A stretch of DNA of 64,000 nucleotides from PALSA-894 sp034669145 (GCA_034669145.1 JAXDNY010000174.1:30670-94669); one strand, 5' to 3'; shown: positions 1 to 8,660, counted from the stretch's first letter. Program-made: numbers and translations. The notes: a model not told the origin generated them from the letters alone.

Positions 1-728
1 TAGCCGGGCGAGAGCAGCGGCGCGATATCCGATGTAAACTGCTGGGACTGACTCTTTTCGGCGAGGTTCTGCTCGAACATGGCACGCGTGATTTTATGTC
101 CGCCTCGCTCCATGTATTCCAGGAATGCCTCAACGATGCGGGCCGGTTTGGTGTCGACGCGCTCAAGCGCGGTGGACAGGTCGAAAAGATCGCGTCCTTT
201 CTTCCGTTGATAGAGAGCGCGCAGCTTCGTGCCGAGCAGCTCGTCCAGCTCATAGGTCGTAATGCCGGACGTCCCGGTGAACCAACGGGATTTCACTTCG
301 AACGGTACGCTCGCAAATCCGAAAAAGGCGAAGTGCTCTCGCGAATTGATCTCGACCTTCAAGCGGAGCGGGATGGGAGGATTGTCTTCGGAGCGAAACC
401 GGTATGTCAGAGTGACTCGACCTTCGTTGCGCTTCCACTGCGGCTTGCCCAGCCAAGGATCGAGCACGCTGCGCAAGGCGTCCAGTGTCTCGCCGATGGG
501 TCCAGCGGTGATCTGGACAAGGTCGATGTCCTCGGAGTAGCGCGCGGCCGGCTTAAGATAGAGCTTGTAGAGCGCGGTGCCCCCGCGAAACGCAAGGGAC
601 GATTTCAGAAGCGGATGAGAGAATATCTCCACCAGGGCGCGACAGATTACCAAGTCCTGCTCAACCTGAAAATCCTGCACCCATGGAGCGTGTGCGCGCC
701 ATTCAGTAATGAAGTCGCGCGGAATCAC
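1..728 (-). CDS. abiEii: AbiEii-type nucleotidyltransferase toxin, 3' end cut by window edge
   Basis: Reading from a GTG that overlaps the abiEi stop (GTGA), the frame stays open to base 1, so the C-terminus is missing. The translation shows the AbiEii/DUF1814 nucleotidyltransferase signatures in order: FRGGTALYK, then RYSEDIDLV (the metal-binding S-x-D-x-D pair), then KVEINSREH, then KLRALYQRKKGRDLFDL. The family is the toxin half of the type IV AbiE system, a GTP-binding nucleotidyltransferase linked to phage abortive infection and element stability. The overlapping antitoxin gene immediately upstream supports the call. Motifs are seen directly; toxicity is inferred from the family. Confidence 0.9.
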   Translation of the reverse strand, partial: MIPRDFITEWRAHAPWVQDFQVEQDLVICRALVEIFSHPLLKSSLAFRGGTALYKLYLKPAARYSEDIDLVQITAGPIGETLDALRSVLDPWLGKPQWKRNEGRVTLTYRFRSEDNPPIPLRLKVEINSREHFAFFGFASVPFEVKSRWFTGTSGITTYELDELLGTKLRALYQRKKGRDLFDLSTALERVDTKPARIVEAFLEYMERGGHKITRAMFEQNLAEKSQSQQFTSDIAPLLSPG

Positions 729-1528
729 GTTTCGGCCTCTACGTTGGTGTTGACGTAGACCCGCCAGTCGTTCGAGCGTTGACTGCGATCGTGCGCTACG
801 GAAGGCAGAAGCGGCGTCGCGTCGCGTGCATTTTGTTGGATGTGCGTCTTCAGTAGGTTCGACTTGTCGGCAAAGCCCAGATGCTCCAGCAGGTAGCCGA
901 GCCGTTGCGCCCAGGGTATCGGCGCCGTGCCCGCCGCTGCGATCAGGCGCTCCGCGTCGAGCTGGTCGGCCAGCTCGGAGAGGATGGTTGCAACCTGGTC
1001 CAGCCCACCGACATGATGCTCATAGCCGACGAGATCGACCGCCGTTGCTTCGACCGTGGATACGGCAATTGTCCCGCGCGGTGTATTGAACTTTTGAGTC
1101 GGCACGTCGGCAACGCGCTTGCGCGCGATGAATGCGACCCGGACGGCTCCGCAGACGATGGATGGCCGGTTCTTCGCCACGACCACCTGGAATTCCTGCG
1201 GACGATGATGAGCTGCGCCATGGTATTGGGCCGCTGAGAGCAGGCCGGCGTAGTAGGGAGCGCTCTGGCGTTTCATCAAGGCGGGGATAAATTGGTCCGC
1301 GGGAAGCGAGCCGAGGCTGCGATACTCCGGCGGGATCACTACGTAAAATCCTCGGGCCGGACTGGCTACAAGCCCTTGTTTGGCTAGTCGACGCAAAGCG
1401 AGCTTGGCGGCGGCTGGGGAGACATCCAAGGCAGCTCGGGCCTCCTCGATGGTGAAATGATACCGCCCACCAGCAGCGAGAGTGGCGATGTAGTCCCGGG
1501 CCTTTGGCATGGCGTTTTCCGACTTCAC
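725..1528 (-). CDS. abiEi: AbiEi-type antitoxin / autorepressor
   Basis: A 267-residue protein with an N-terminal winged-helix region (about residues 8-60, containing FTIEEARAALDVSPAAAKLALRRLAKQGLV split by a turn) followed by the AbiEi C-terminal antitoxin region. In the family, the N-terminal domain binds inverted repeats in its own promoter and the C-terminal domain neutralises AbiEii. The stop overlaps the GTG start of the toxin, the expected co-translated arrangement. The start is GTG at 1528; an in-frame ATG at 1510 is an alternative six codons in. An inverted repeat lies just upstream (1535-1557). Confidence 0.9.
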   Translation of the reverse strand: MKSENAMPKARDYIATLAAGGRYHFTIEEARAALDVSPAAAKLALRRLAKQGLVASPARGFYVVIPPEYRSLGSLPADQFIPALMKRQSAPYYAGLLSAAQYHGAAHHRPQEFQVVVAKNRPSIVCGAVRVAFIARKRVADVPTQKFNTPRGTIAVSTVEATAVDLVGYEHHVGGLDQVATILSELADQLDAERLIAAAGTAPIPWAQRLGYLLEHLGFADKSNLLKTHIQQNARDATPLLPSVAHDRSQRSNDWRVYVNTNVEAET

Positions 1529-1534
1529 TCTTAT

Positions 1535-1557
1535 AAAGTATCATTTTTCGATACCTT
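1535..1557. promoter_or_regulatory. Inverted repeat upstream of abiEi, candidate autoregulatory operator
   Basis: AAAGTATC at 1535-1542 and GATACCTT at 1550-1557 form an inverted repeat with a 7-base spacer, starting 7 bases upstream of the abiEi GTG. AbiEi proteins are known to bind inverted repeats in their own promoter. The role as operator here is inferred from position and symmetry. Confidence 0.5.
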
Positions 1558-1686
1558 GCGAAAGTGATTTCGGACGGGTCGCTCCAAGGGGTGGGAGGAT
1601 GGAAAAGACCTTCGGAGCAATCGCGGTCAGAGAAGAATAAGCAAGGCCGATCGGGGGCAGTCTCGACCGGCCTTGCCGTTTGACGG

Positions 1687-2022
1687 TCACCATTCCTCGG
1701 CAAGCATGATCGTGAGGACGCGCGTCGTTACCTTCGGGTCGGCCGGATCAGGCGATCCCATGTGCAGCTCGCGATCGTAGTAGTCGATCTTCCAGTTGAT
1801 CGTATAGCCGTCGATCTTGAACGAGCCGAAATCATGCTCGCCGTGCGGGTCGTTGTCCTCGTTGAAGGTCTCGAACGAGCGCACCCGGGTGATGACGTTC
1901 TCGCGCGTCAGGCCGTCGAGAGCCAGGATGCCATCCGTCAGCACGATGCGACCGCCAATGAACGACCTGCGAAAGGTGTCGTTGAACGCTCGTATCTGAT
2001 TGGTCTTGACGATCTGGTCCAT
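1687..2022 (-). CDS. DUF3768 family protein
   Basis: A 111-residue protein starting MDQIVKTNQIRAFNDTFR. It resembles the DUF3768 family: a conserved RRSFIGGRIVLTDG segment, an FNEDNDPHGEHDFG acidic stretch and a C-terminal region with VLTIMLAEEW. The ATG at 2022 was chosen because GGAGGA sits 7 bases upstream; the open frame continues upstream but only through a structured leader. The family is common on alphaproteobacterial plasmids and integrative elements and has no established function. It follows the MOBQ relaxase gene in the same direction. Confidence 0.8.
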   Translation of the reverse strand: MDQIVKTNQIRAFNDTFRRSFIGGRIVLTDGILALDGLTRENVITRVRSFETFNEDNDPHGEHDFGSFKIDGYTINWKIDYYDRELHMGSPDPADPKVTTRVLTIMLAEEW

Positions 2023-2218
2023 GAGTTTGTCCTCCGTGGTTGCGGAGACCGCCCGTTGCGGCCTCTTCGCGGAGGACTTCGGCAGCGGCGCAGCGGCCAT
2101 GCCGCCCAGAAACCGCAGGCGCACGGAAGTGCGGGGCTTGGCGTGGTCGACCGCGGCTGCCACACCCGCGAAGGAAGAGGCCGCACGGTCGGACAAATGG
2201 AGGTGGATACAATGGGCG
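2023..2218 (-). promoter_or_regulatory. Structured 5' leader of the DUF3768 gene (leader family, copy A)
   Basis: About 190 GC-rich bases without a convincing gene. The ends are complementary: GCGGCCTCTTCGCGG (2058-2072) pairs with 2166-2184 apart from a 4-base insertion, so the stretch could fold into one long stem. Next to the ribosome binding site it carries a GAGGCCGC-AAC-GGGCGGTCTCCGCA block, shared with the leader of ardC at 34596 and, less exactly, with those at 24417 and 25186. Regulation is inferred. Confidence 0.5.
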
Positions 2219-3724
2219 TCAGCGACCGCCGCGCTGCATCTCGCGCTGCTCGCGGTGACGTTCAACGAGGTTCAGCAAAGCTGCCTTGCGATCGTCGGGG
2301 AGATCGCTCGACGCGATTTCGCTTGGACGGATTCTTGCCAGCACCGCGTTCCGCTGCTGGAAAAGCTGGATGCGCATGTCTCGATCCTTGTCTGGATCGA
2401 ACTGTGCCGGCGGCTGCGATTGAATGAATTGATGCAGGCTTTGGGCTCGCGCCACCGACTGTGACAATTCTGCACCGCTCTCGTGAACCCTGGCCGTCAT
2501 TTCCTCTGCTTGGCGCTCCGCTTTCAACCAATCAATCATCGTGTCCGGCAATGCGTACGCATTGCGGATCGCCTTCTTGCGCTTCGGGCTGCTGAGGAAC
2601 AGGAAAGACGATCCGTGCAGCGCACCGAACAGGGATGGTTTCTTCTTCCGAAAGAGCGACGCGAACAGGTCCGGCCCGCAGTTTGTCAGGAGTTTCCAGA
2701 TACTCGCATAGGCGGTCTCGGGCTTGCGGTAGGTAGCGGAGAAAACCTTGGAGAGGCTCGCAATCGAGCGCAGGTGCCTGTCTTTGAGCTGGGCTTCATG
2801 CTTGCGCAGGGTCTCAATGTAGGCCTGCTGTCGTTGAATGCGTAAGTGATACGCATTCAGTTCCTGCAGGGCCAGATCGCGCTTGCGCGCCTTCTCACGC
2901 TCTTCGGCAGTGGTCGCCAGATAGTTCGCTAGCTGTGTCTCGACATGATGAAGCTGCTCCACCAGGCCGGAGCCCTCCCCTTCCTCTTCACCAGCCGAAA
3001 CAGGATCGGCATGGTCTTCGGTCTCTTCTGCTTCGCCTGCTGGCCGGTACTTGGGGTCGCGCGGCTTTTCTCTAACGGGCTTCGCGATGGGCTCGTCATC
3101 GCGTTGGTTGGGGCCGCGATGCAGCTCGGGCTCGCGATCAATCCCCTGCGCTTCCAGCGTGCGATGATCGATCCGGGCGGCCGCTCCATACGCTTCCAGG
3201 GCACGGTTGGCGTATACTTCCCATGTCTCCCTTAGACCGGAGAGGAAGGTGCGGTCGTCGAGCTGTCTGTTCTTGGCCGCGAAGCCGTCAGGGGCAAGGC
3301 TTCGGGTGGCCAGAAGAACGTGCGCGTGCGGATTGCCGTCGCCGGCGTCGTGGACCGACAGGTCCGCGACCACACCGCGCCGAGTAAACAGGTCAGCGGC
3401 GAACTGGCGGGCAAGTCCGATGTTGGCCGCACGCGCAAGCTCGATCGGCAGGGCGATCTCCACCTCCTTGGCAACCCGCGCGTCCTTGCGCGATTCAGCG
3501 GCGTCAACGGCGTTCCAGAGCATCTCGCGGTCGGTCATCCAGGCGGGGGCGTTCTCCGGTAGCAGGATCTCGCTATGAACGACGCCGCCACGATTGGAAT
3601 AGTCGTTGATGCGCCGCGCGGCCATGTTGCGCAGCCGTGCGCCCGCCCGGTAGGCGGCGGCGGCAACGGCTGAACGACCATCCGCGCGGCAGATGTTCTT
3701 GACCGAGAGATGGAAGATCGCCAT
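2219..3724 (-). CDS. MobA/MobL-type (MOBQ) relaxase
   Basis: A 501-residue relaxase. The N-terminal nuclease domain has motif I (RSAVAAAAYRAG, candidate nicking tyrosine Y25) and the histidine triad (H125, then NPHAHVLLATR with H133 and H135), as in RSF1010 MobA and other MOBQ relaxases. The region after about residue 190 is charged and coiled-coil-like, with no primase or helicase domain recognised. It would cut and covalently bind oriT DNA and pilot the strand through a helper's channel. A nic-like sequence lies about 45 bases upstream of its start. This is one of two relaxases in the island. Confidence 0.9.
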   Translation of the reverse strand: MAIFHLSVKNICRADGRSAVAAAAYRAGARLRNMAARRINDYSNRGGVVHSEILLPENAPAWMTDREMLWNAVDAAESRKDARVAKEVEIALPIELARAANIGLARQFAADLFTRRGVVADLSVHDAGDGNPHAHVLLATRSLAPDGFAAKNRQLDDRTFLSGLRETWEVYANRALEAYGAAARIDHRTLEAQGIDREPELHRGPNQRDDEPIAKPVREKPRDPKYRPAGEAEETEDHADPVSAGEEEGEGSGLVEQLHHVETQLANYLATTAEEREKARKRDLALQELNAYHLRIQRQQAYIETLRKHEAQLKDRHLRSIASLSKVFSATYRKPETAYASIWKLLTNCGPDLFASLFRKKKPSLFGALHGSSFLFLSSPKRKKAIRNAYALPDTMIDWLKAERQAEEMTARVHESGAELSQSVARAQSLHQFIQSQPPAQFDPDKDRDMRIQLFQQRNAVLARIRPSEIASSDLPDDRKAALLNLVERHREQREMQRGGR

Positions 3725-3743
3725 CCCGCGCCTTCCCTACGCG

Positions 3744-3776
3744 CTGCATCGCGCAGCGATGCGTAAGTGCGCCCTT
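3744..3776 (+). other. oriT: Candidate oriT with RSF1010-type nic site
   Basis: A perfect hairpin, GCATCGC-GCA-GCGATGC (3746-3762), is followed at once by TAAGTGCGCCCT (3764-3775). In the RSF1010/pTF1 oriT family a hairpin precedes this same core and the relaxase cuts between G and C of TGCG/CCCT, here between 3771 and 3772. The site lies just upstream of the MOBQ relaxase, the usual arrangement. The sequence match is direct; cleavage is inferred. Confidence 0.8.
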
Positions 3777-3841
3777 AACGCATTGATCTCTCTTGCCTTG
3801 CCTGGCTGCGCCAAATCGCTGCGCGCTAGTTTCATGGCTGG

Positions 3842-4198
3842 TCAGTCTGCGAGACTTGGTTGCTGCTCTTCGGAACGCCTAGGACGCCTCTCAAACGATT
3901 TTGCGAGCTCGACCAGGTCAGCATACGTCGCAGTGTCAGGATTCAATCCGTGACGGATCAGGAGCTGCCTGGCGCGGGTGTAGTGGCGTAGCCATTCCTG
4001 CGGCGGCATCTCCGCGCCGCGCCTGCGGGTACGAAAAACAAACCTGTCCTTGTTCTCACGATCCCGTTCAAACCAGCAGACGACGGTGTGAGACTGGTAG
4101 CCAGAATCGTTGAAGAAGATGCGGGCACCAAATTGCACATGTCTCGAATAGCGGAGGGGCGATATCTTCGTCTGACCGACGCGTACCTCTTTACGCAT
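3842..4198 (-). CDS. Hypothetical protein beside oriT
   Basis: A 118-residue soluble, basic protein (MRKEVRVGQTKISPLRYSRH...), not recognised. It has an FVFRTRRRGAEMPPQEW segment and a charged C-terminus. It is transcribed in the same direction as the MOBQ relaxase, on the other side of the candidate oriT. Conserved small genes beside oriT often encode relaxosome helpers, but no ribbon-helix-helix or other DNA-binding fold is evident here, so no function is assigned. Confidence 0.6.
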   Translation of the reverse strand: MRKEVRVGQTKISPLRYSRHVQFGARIFFNDSGYQSHTVVCWFERDRENKDRFVFRTRRRGAEMPPQEWLRHYTRARQLLIRHGLNPDTATYADLVELAKSFERRPRRSEEQQPSLAD

Positions 4199-4553
4199 TG
4201 TCGCTCTTTCTCGCTGTTGCTGTCTGTTTCCAGTTTGAGGGAAGCGGGCGAGAGCAAAAGGGGGAGAAGGTCAGCGCGCGATGGGTGGCGTTGCATCAAC
4301 GACACGATGCCACTCAGCGGAAAGCCGGATTGCTGCGAGAAGCCTGAGGCTCGGGCTGCCGTGGCAACAAGGCATGCTTCATCAGTTGAATGACAAACTT
4401 GGAAAATGCGGCCGTCGTCTCGCTTGTTGAAGTGCGACCACGGGGAAATTAACGCGAGGGAGCTTCGAGCACCGCTTCAACTGGAATTTTACAAATCTTG
4501 GGGGATCTGCCTCCCAGCCAAGCGGCGCTCGAAACTCCCTTCCTCTTGCTTAT
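4199..4553. other. Intergenic region, no gene seen
   Basis: 355 bases between the hypothetical gene and the fibre gene, both on the minus strand. No reading frame with a plausible start and ribosome binding site was found, and no clear terminator hairpin was recognised. It must hold the promoter for the hypothetical gene and the 3' end of the fibre transcript. Confidence 0.4.
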
Positions 4554-7500
4554 TTATTCCGCCGCGCGGCCCTGCCGCTTCAGCGCCTCTATTTCGGCAC
4601 GAAGAGCATCGATCTGCTTCTGCTGCGCCGCGTTTTCCTCGGCCAGCTTCTTCATCTGCCCGTCATGCCCATCCACGCGGGCGACCAAGCCGTCAAACAG
4701 CGCCTTCAGATTCTCCACGGTTTTCATGAGGTCCCGGAGCGCCAGGTGCAGGTAGGGCGTGGCTTCCTGGTAGTTCAAGTTGAAGAAAGCCCCCTCCGGC
4801 GATTCGACCGTCACGCCGTCGAACGTATCTTTGTGCTTCTTCATTTTATCGTCCGGCGCCAGGACAGTCATGTCGCCGTAACCGGCGGCCACCACCTGTT
4901 GGGCGATGTAGCCGGTCTTGCGCCCGCTGCTATGTTCCGTGTCTTTCCAGGTGAAATGGACCGGGTTGACCTTCTCGACGAAATCGCGCGCCTCGTCAGA
5001 GGTCAACGGAATAACGTCTTTCTTCTTGCGGATGTCGGAGTGAGCCACGAATCCCATCGCTCCGACCTGGTTAGAGGCCCAGAGCGAAAACCAGGTGGTG
5101 CCGGGACACGCGGTGCCGGCAGGACCGTTGTTGTTGTAGATGTAATAGCAGGCGTATCCCACCGTACTCGTCTGCTGCAGGGATAGGGAGTGCATATTGC
5201 TCCACTGGGACGGGTTTACGAAATACTGGCCGTCGGTGGAGTCTACGAAACGGTCGAAGGTCGGGCTGGAGCCCCAGCGGACGTCCTGGTTCACTTTGTT
5301 AGAAATCCAGTCGCCCCACAAACCAAGCCACAGGTTGCCGTCGGAGCCGACGATCAGCTTTTGGGCCCAATCGCCGGAGCCTTCACCCTGCGAGTTGGCG
5401 CGCCAGATGCTGAACTGGTCATTCTCCGAACCTGCCATCCAGTTACGGTTGTTGTCGGAATCCCAATAACGAACGACCGGGAGGTTGGAACGCACGTAGA
5501 CGCCGCCATCGACGCCGTTCCACCACTGGTTCGTCACCAGGCGGACCAGGTTGGTGGTGTTATTCAAGTCTGCGTAGTAGCCGCCGTCGTTCCGGTCGTA
5601 AATGATATTCGGCCGCCAATCGTTGACATAGGAGGTGCCGCTCGGGTCGACGTAATAGCTTCCATCCGTGGTGTCGGTAAAGCCGTTGAACGCCGGCCAC
5701 GCACCCCAGCGTACGTCCTGGCCAATGCGGTTGCTGATCCAGTCTCCCAGCCACGGCATGTAGATGTTGCCGTCGCCGCCGACGGTGGCGCCGGCGACAA
5801 CGACCTGGCCGCCGAGAATTTGGGTACTGCTGCGGTCCGCGTTGGAGTACAGGATATCGCCGACGTTCCAGCGGTGGATGTGGAAGCTGCCGTCGTTGTT
5901 CTTCAGGATGCCGACCGTTTGACTACCGCTGTTGGTGTTGTCGACGTGGATGCCCTGCCAGTCGCCGGTGGAGCTGTATTGCATCCAGTTGCCGGCGTTG
6001 ATGTTCAGGTAGTTCAGGCGCGTGGTGCCGTTCGGGTCCACCTGGAAGCTGGTGTCCTGCCCGTCGTAGATGATGTTCGGGCGGATATCATTCAGGCGTG
6101 ATACCCAATGGGGATCAATATAGTAGTTTCGGTCATCATAGTCATACATGAGGCTGGCCTGCATCGCGCCGCCGACGTTGAACATATCGGTGCCGTTCGT
6201 CGTGCGAACACTCACGGTTCCCACATCCGGATTCAGGAAAAGCTGGTTGCAGCAGCCGCCGGCATAGCTGGTGCGGTCGGACCAATGGCCGTCAATGTAA
6301 GTTTGGATCGTGTTGGTGTTGTCGCTCTGTTGGCCCAGAACGATGCCGTCCAGGATGCCGTTGCCGGCCACGTTGCTCGCAACATCAAGCCTTCTGCCCG
6401 GCGCCGTCGTGCCGATGCCGACGTTGCCGGCGATGATCGCGCCGGTGCTGGGCGGAGTTGCGCCGCCGTAGCCGACGGTCAGGCCGGCCTGGCTCCCCAG
6501 TATATCATTGACCCAAACACTCTTGCCGCCGTACGCACGAATCCAAGTACCCTCGGTCATATGCCAGCCGCCGCCATAGGTGCCGTTGTACCAGCCGGTC
6601 GCGCCATAGCTGCGCACCCAGCCGCCGCTACCATCCAGCACGGTGCCCGCGCTGCCGACAATCGCGTTGCCCTGCAAGTTCAGCGTGGTCGTCGCGGTGT
6701 GGTTGCCCAGGTTATCGCCGGCAGGCGCATCGGTGGTGCAGCTGATCGTGCTGCCGTTCGTCGTGCACCACTTGGTATTTGTCATCGTGCCGATTTTCGG
6801 GTCGGTCTCCACGCCCGCACCCGAGATGTTCACGCACGAGAGCGCGGTGCCGTCACCCTTCAGCGCCTGCCCCGCGCCGCAGGTCGGCAGCGTGGTCTTC
6901 GCGAAGGTTTTCGCGACCGGGTCGGTTTCAATCCCCGCGCCGCCCAAAGCGGTGCAACTCAACGCCGTGCCGTTGCCGGTGAGAGCCTGGGCTGCGGCGC
7001 ACGTGGGCAGCGTGGTCTTTGCGAAAGTCTTCGCGACCGGGTCGGTTTCCGAAAAACTCGCGGCCGGGTTGGTGCAGGAAAGGCTGGTGCCGTTGCCGGT
7101 GAGCACGTTGCCGCCGGTGCAGTTCGGCAGCGCGGCTTTCGCGAAAGAAGTCACCAGCGGGTCGGTTTCGGTGTAGGTGGTGCTGCCGGCGATGCAGGAA
7201 AGCGCCGTGCCGTTGCCCGTCAGGACGTTTCCGCCGGTGCAGTTCGGCAACGCGCTCTTGGCGAACGCATAAACGGTGGGGTCTACCTCGAAGCCCGCCG
7301 CCGCGCTGTTCACACAGCTGAAGTTGCTGCCGTCCGCTTTCAGTATCTGGCCCGCGCTGCAATTCGGCAGCGGAGACTTCGCGAACGCCTGCACGGTGGG
7401 ATCGGTCTCGGACACGCAGCTCCAGACGGTGCCGTCCCAAAGAATCTTGTTGCCCGCCGCGCAGTTGTTCATGGTGGCCTTCGCGTGCGGCTGCACGGTC

Positions 7501-7700
7501 GCCATCTGCGTAGTGAGCGTGTCGATTGAGGTCTGCTGGGTAACGTCGGTGGCTTTGATCTGGCTGATCTGCGCCGCCTGCTTCGCGTTCTCCAGGCCGC
7601 GGCCGCCGCTGGGTACGCTGAACACCGGCGGTGCCCAGGCATCGGCAGCAACAATAGCGGTCAGGAAAATCGCGGCGAGTATTGTAAGGAGAGATTTCAT
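4554..7700 (-). CDS. Secreted fibre-like protein with C-terminal S74 intramolecular chaperone
   Basis: A 1048-residue protein. It has a signal peptide (MKSLLTILAAIFLTAIVAADAWA) and a short coiled segment, then cysteine-paired repeats with an exact 40-residue period (ETDP motif at 98, 138, 178, 218, 258 and 298). A long beta-rich shaft with repeated YYVDP/DWISNR units follows. The C-terminus has HSDIRKKKD and GYIAQQV, the hallmarks of the Peptidase_S74 self-cleaving trimerisation chaperone of phage tail spikes, and ends in a coiled coil. The signal peptide argues for a surface adhesin or pilus-tip protein rather than a tail fibre in a virion. GGAGG sits 4 bases before the ATG. No other phage genes are nearby. 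Confidence 0.85.
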   Translation of the reverse strand: MKSLLTILAAIFLTAIVAADAWAPPVFSVPSGGRGLENAKQAAQISQIKATDVTQQTSIDTLTTQMATVQPHAKATMNNCAAGNKILWDGTVWSCVSETDPTVQAFAKSPLPNCSAGQILKADGSNFSCVNSAAAGFEVDPTVYAFAKSALPNCTGGNVLTGNGTALSCIAGSTTYTETDPLVTSFAKAALPNCTGGNVLTGNGTSLSCTNPAASFSETDPVAKTFAKTTLPTCAAAQALTGNGTALSCTALGGAGIETDPVAKTFAKTTLPTCGAGQALKGDGTALSCVNISGAGVETDPKIGTMTNTKWCTTNGSTISCTTDAPAGDNLGNHTATTTLNLQGNAIVGSAGTVLDGSGGWVRSYGATGWYNGTYGGGWHMTEGTWIRAYGGKSVWVNDILGSQAGLTVGYGGATPPSTGAIIAGNVGIGTTAPGRRLDVASNVAGNGILDGIVLGQQSDNTNTIQTYIDGHWSDRTSYAGGCCNQLFLNPDVGTVSVRTTNGTDMFNVGGAMQASLMYDYDDRNYYIDPHWVSRLNDIRPNIIYDGQDTSFQVDPNGTTRLNYLNINAGNWMQYSSTGDWQGIHVDNTNSGSQTVGILKNNDGSFHIHRWNVGDILYSNADRSSTQILGGQVVVAGATVGGDGNIYMPWLGDWISNRIGQDVRWGAWPAFNGFTDTTDGSYYVDPSGTSYVNDWRPNIIYDRNDGGYYADLNNTTNLVRLVTNQWWNGVDGGVYVRSNLPVVRYWDSDNNRNWMAGSENDQFSIWRANSQGEGSGDWAQKLIVGSDGNLWLGLWGDWISNKVNQDVRWGSSPTFDRFVDSTDGQYFVNPSQWSNMHSLSLQQTSTVGYACYYIYNNNGPAGTACPGTTWFSLWASNQVGAMGFVAHSDIRKKKDVIPLTSDEARDFVEKVNPVHFTWKDTEHSSGRKTGYIAQQVVAAGYGDMTVLAPDDKMKKHKDTFDGVTVESPEGAFFNLNYQEATPYLHLALRDLMKTVENLKALFDGLVARVDGHDGQMKKLAEENAAQQKQIDALRAEIEALKRQGRAAE
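6810..7409 (-). repeat. Five tandem 120-bp coding repeats in the fibre gene
   Basis: Residues 98-297 consist of five 40-residue units, each beginning ETDP or EVDP, running through an FAKxxLPxC motif and ending GTxLSC. Each unit has two cysteines 15 residues apart (114/129, 154/169, 194/209, 234/249, 274/289). The exact period implies tandem duplication of a 120-bp unit, and copy number could vary between strains. Confidence 0.85.
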
Positions 7701-7802
7701 CGCGCCTCCAATCGGAAGCGCGCGTGATTGGATAATTGGGGATGTTGGTTTTGGCTCCGGGTTTCTCTTAGAAGGTGTACCCCCCCCTCGACTCGCAAAA
7801 GT

Positions 7803-7832
7803 CGCAACAATTTCATCAACATGCGCAACAAT
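7803..7832. promoter_or_regulatory. Direct repeats upstream of the fibre gene
   Basis: CGCAACAAT occurs at 7803-7811 and 7824-7832, 21 bases apart (two helical turns), about 105 bases upstream of the fibre ATG in an AT-rich stretch. The spacing suits a dimeric regulator on one DNA face. The rest of 7701-8169 holds no gene that can be supported; it must contain the divergent promoters of the fibre gene and the 72-aa gene. Confidence 0.3.
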
Positions 7833-8169
7833 CTTTTTCTAAATTGGCTCGCCGCTCAAATACTTATGGTCCTGAATCATAATACATCTGACATTTGACC
7901 CCCTAAAACATTTTTGCGCGCCCAAATTGGGAACACCCCTGCGATTTATCGCGGCACCTTCGCTGGTTCCGAGCAACCGCGTCGTGAGGCACGCTCGCTG
8001 CCTTCTCCTTCATCGCTTCCCGAAATGTGTGTGCTGAGTGTGGTCTGCGGCGCGTTCGCGCAAGCCCCTGCCCGCTCCAGCCTGCGGCCCGTGTTGGGGC
8101 GTGCGCGCCCGCTCTCTCCTTCGACCAAGGGAAATTTCAGCCCTTCGGGAAACAATGAAAGAGAGAAAC

Positions 8170-8388
8170 ATGACCGTCAGCCTCCAACTCCGCGACTTCG
8201 CCGAAGCGAAAGCCGCAATCGCCGCGCAAAGCCTTGCGCTGGTGCTCGATTTCATCGGCGAGGACGCGGGCGGCTGGGCCGCCTGGACCGTCCGCAAGGG
8301 CGGCTGCGTTGAGGCGGTCGGCTCGGTTCATGAGGCGCCGGATGGCGCAGTAGTCGTGCGCTTGCACGATCCATCACGAGAACGATAG
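8170..8388 (+). CDS. Small hypothetical protein
   Basis: 72 residues, starting MTVSLQLRDFAEAKAAIAAQ; soluble and not recognised. The ATG at 8170 is preceded by AAAGAGAG; an in-frame ATG at 8155 would add MKERN. A CCCTTCGGG-containing leader precedes it. It is divergent from the fibre gene, and no function can be assigned. Confidence 0.55.
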   Translation: MTVSLQLRDFAEAKAAIAAQSLALVLDFIGEDAGGWAAWTVRKGGCVEAVGSVHEAPDGAVVVRLHDPSRER

Positions 8389-8551
8389 GAGCGCTTTGTT
8401 CAACGGCAATTTCAAGTCCTATTTTCTACGTCGGGTTTCTTTGATTCTTTATGTCGCGCATTAATTCGCGGCTTTGGCTTTGGAGGCTAAAAGCCGCCTT
8501 AGGGGCGGCCAGTCGATATTGTATCTGCCTTCAAGCGCGAAGTTGTAGTGC

Positions 8552-8644
8552 TCAGAGGACGATATAGTATACGACAAGAGCGCATACGGCACAGGCGATG
8601 GTAATCCACCCCAAGCCTTCCAGGAGTTCGGCAAGTGAGTGCAT
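8552..8644 (-). CDS. Tiny single-pass membrane protein (30 aa)
   Basis: MHSLAELLEGLGWITIACAV then CALVVYYIVL: one hydrophobic helix with a short amphipathic N-terminus. The main support is a 5' leader of about 40 bases shared with another tiny membrane-protein gene 19 kb away (28104), directly upstream of each start. Function is unknown; small type I toxins and membrane modulators look like this, but nothing specific supports either. Confidence 0.5.
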   Translation of the reverse strand: MHSLAELLEGLGWITIACAVCALVVYYIVL

Positions 8645-8660
8645 GGTTTTGACTCCGATA

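Noticed and set aside
2000..2464. Extended N-terminus of the DUF3768 protein and plus-strand frames over its leader
   Set aside because: The GGAGGA site 7 bases before 2022 and the shared structured leader argue against translation further upstream.
5190..7529. Long plus-strand open frames opposite the fibre gene
   Set aside because: Repetitive, compositionally odd translations produced by the GC-rich opposite strand; no ribosome binding site and no recognisable domain.
4554..7700. Prophage tail module
   Set aside because: No other phage structural, packaging or lysis genes nearby, and the protein has a signal peptide.
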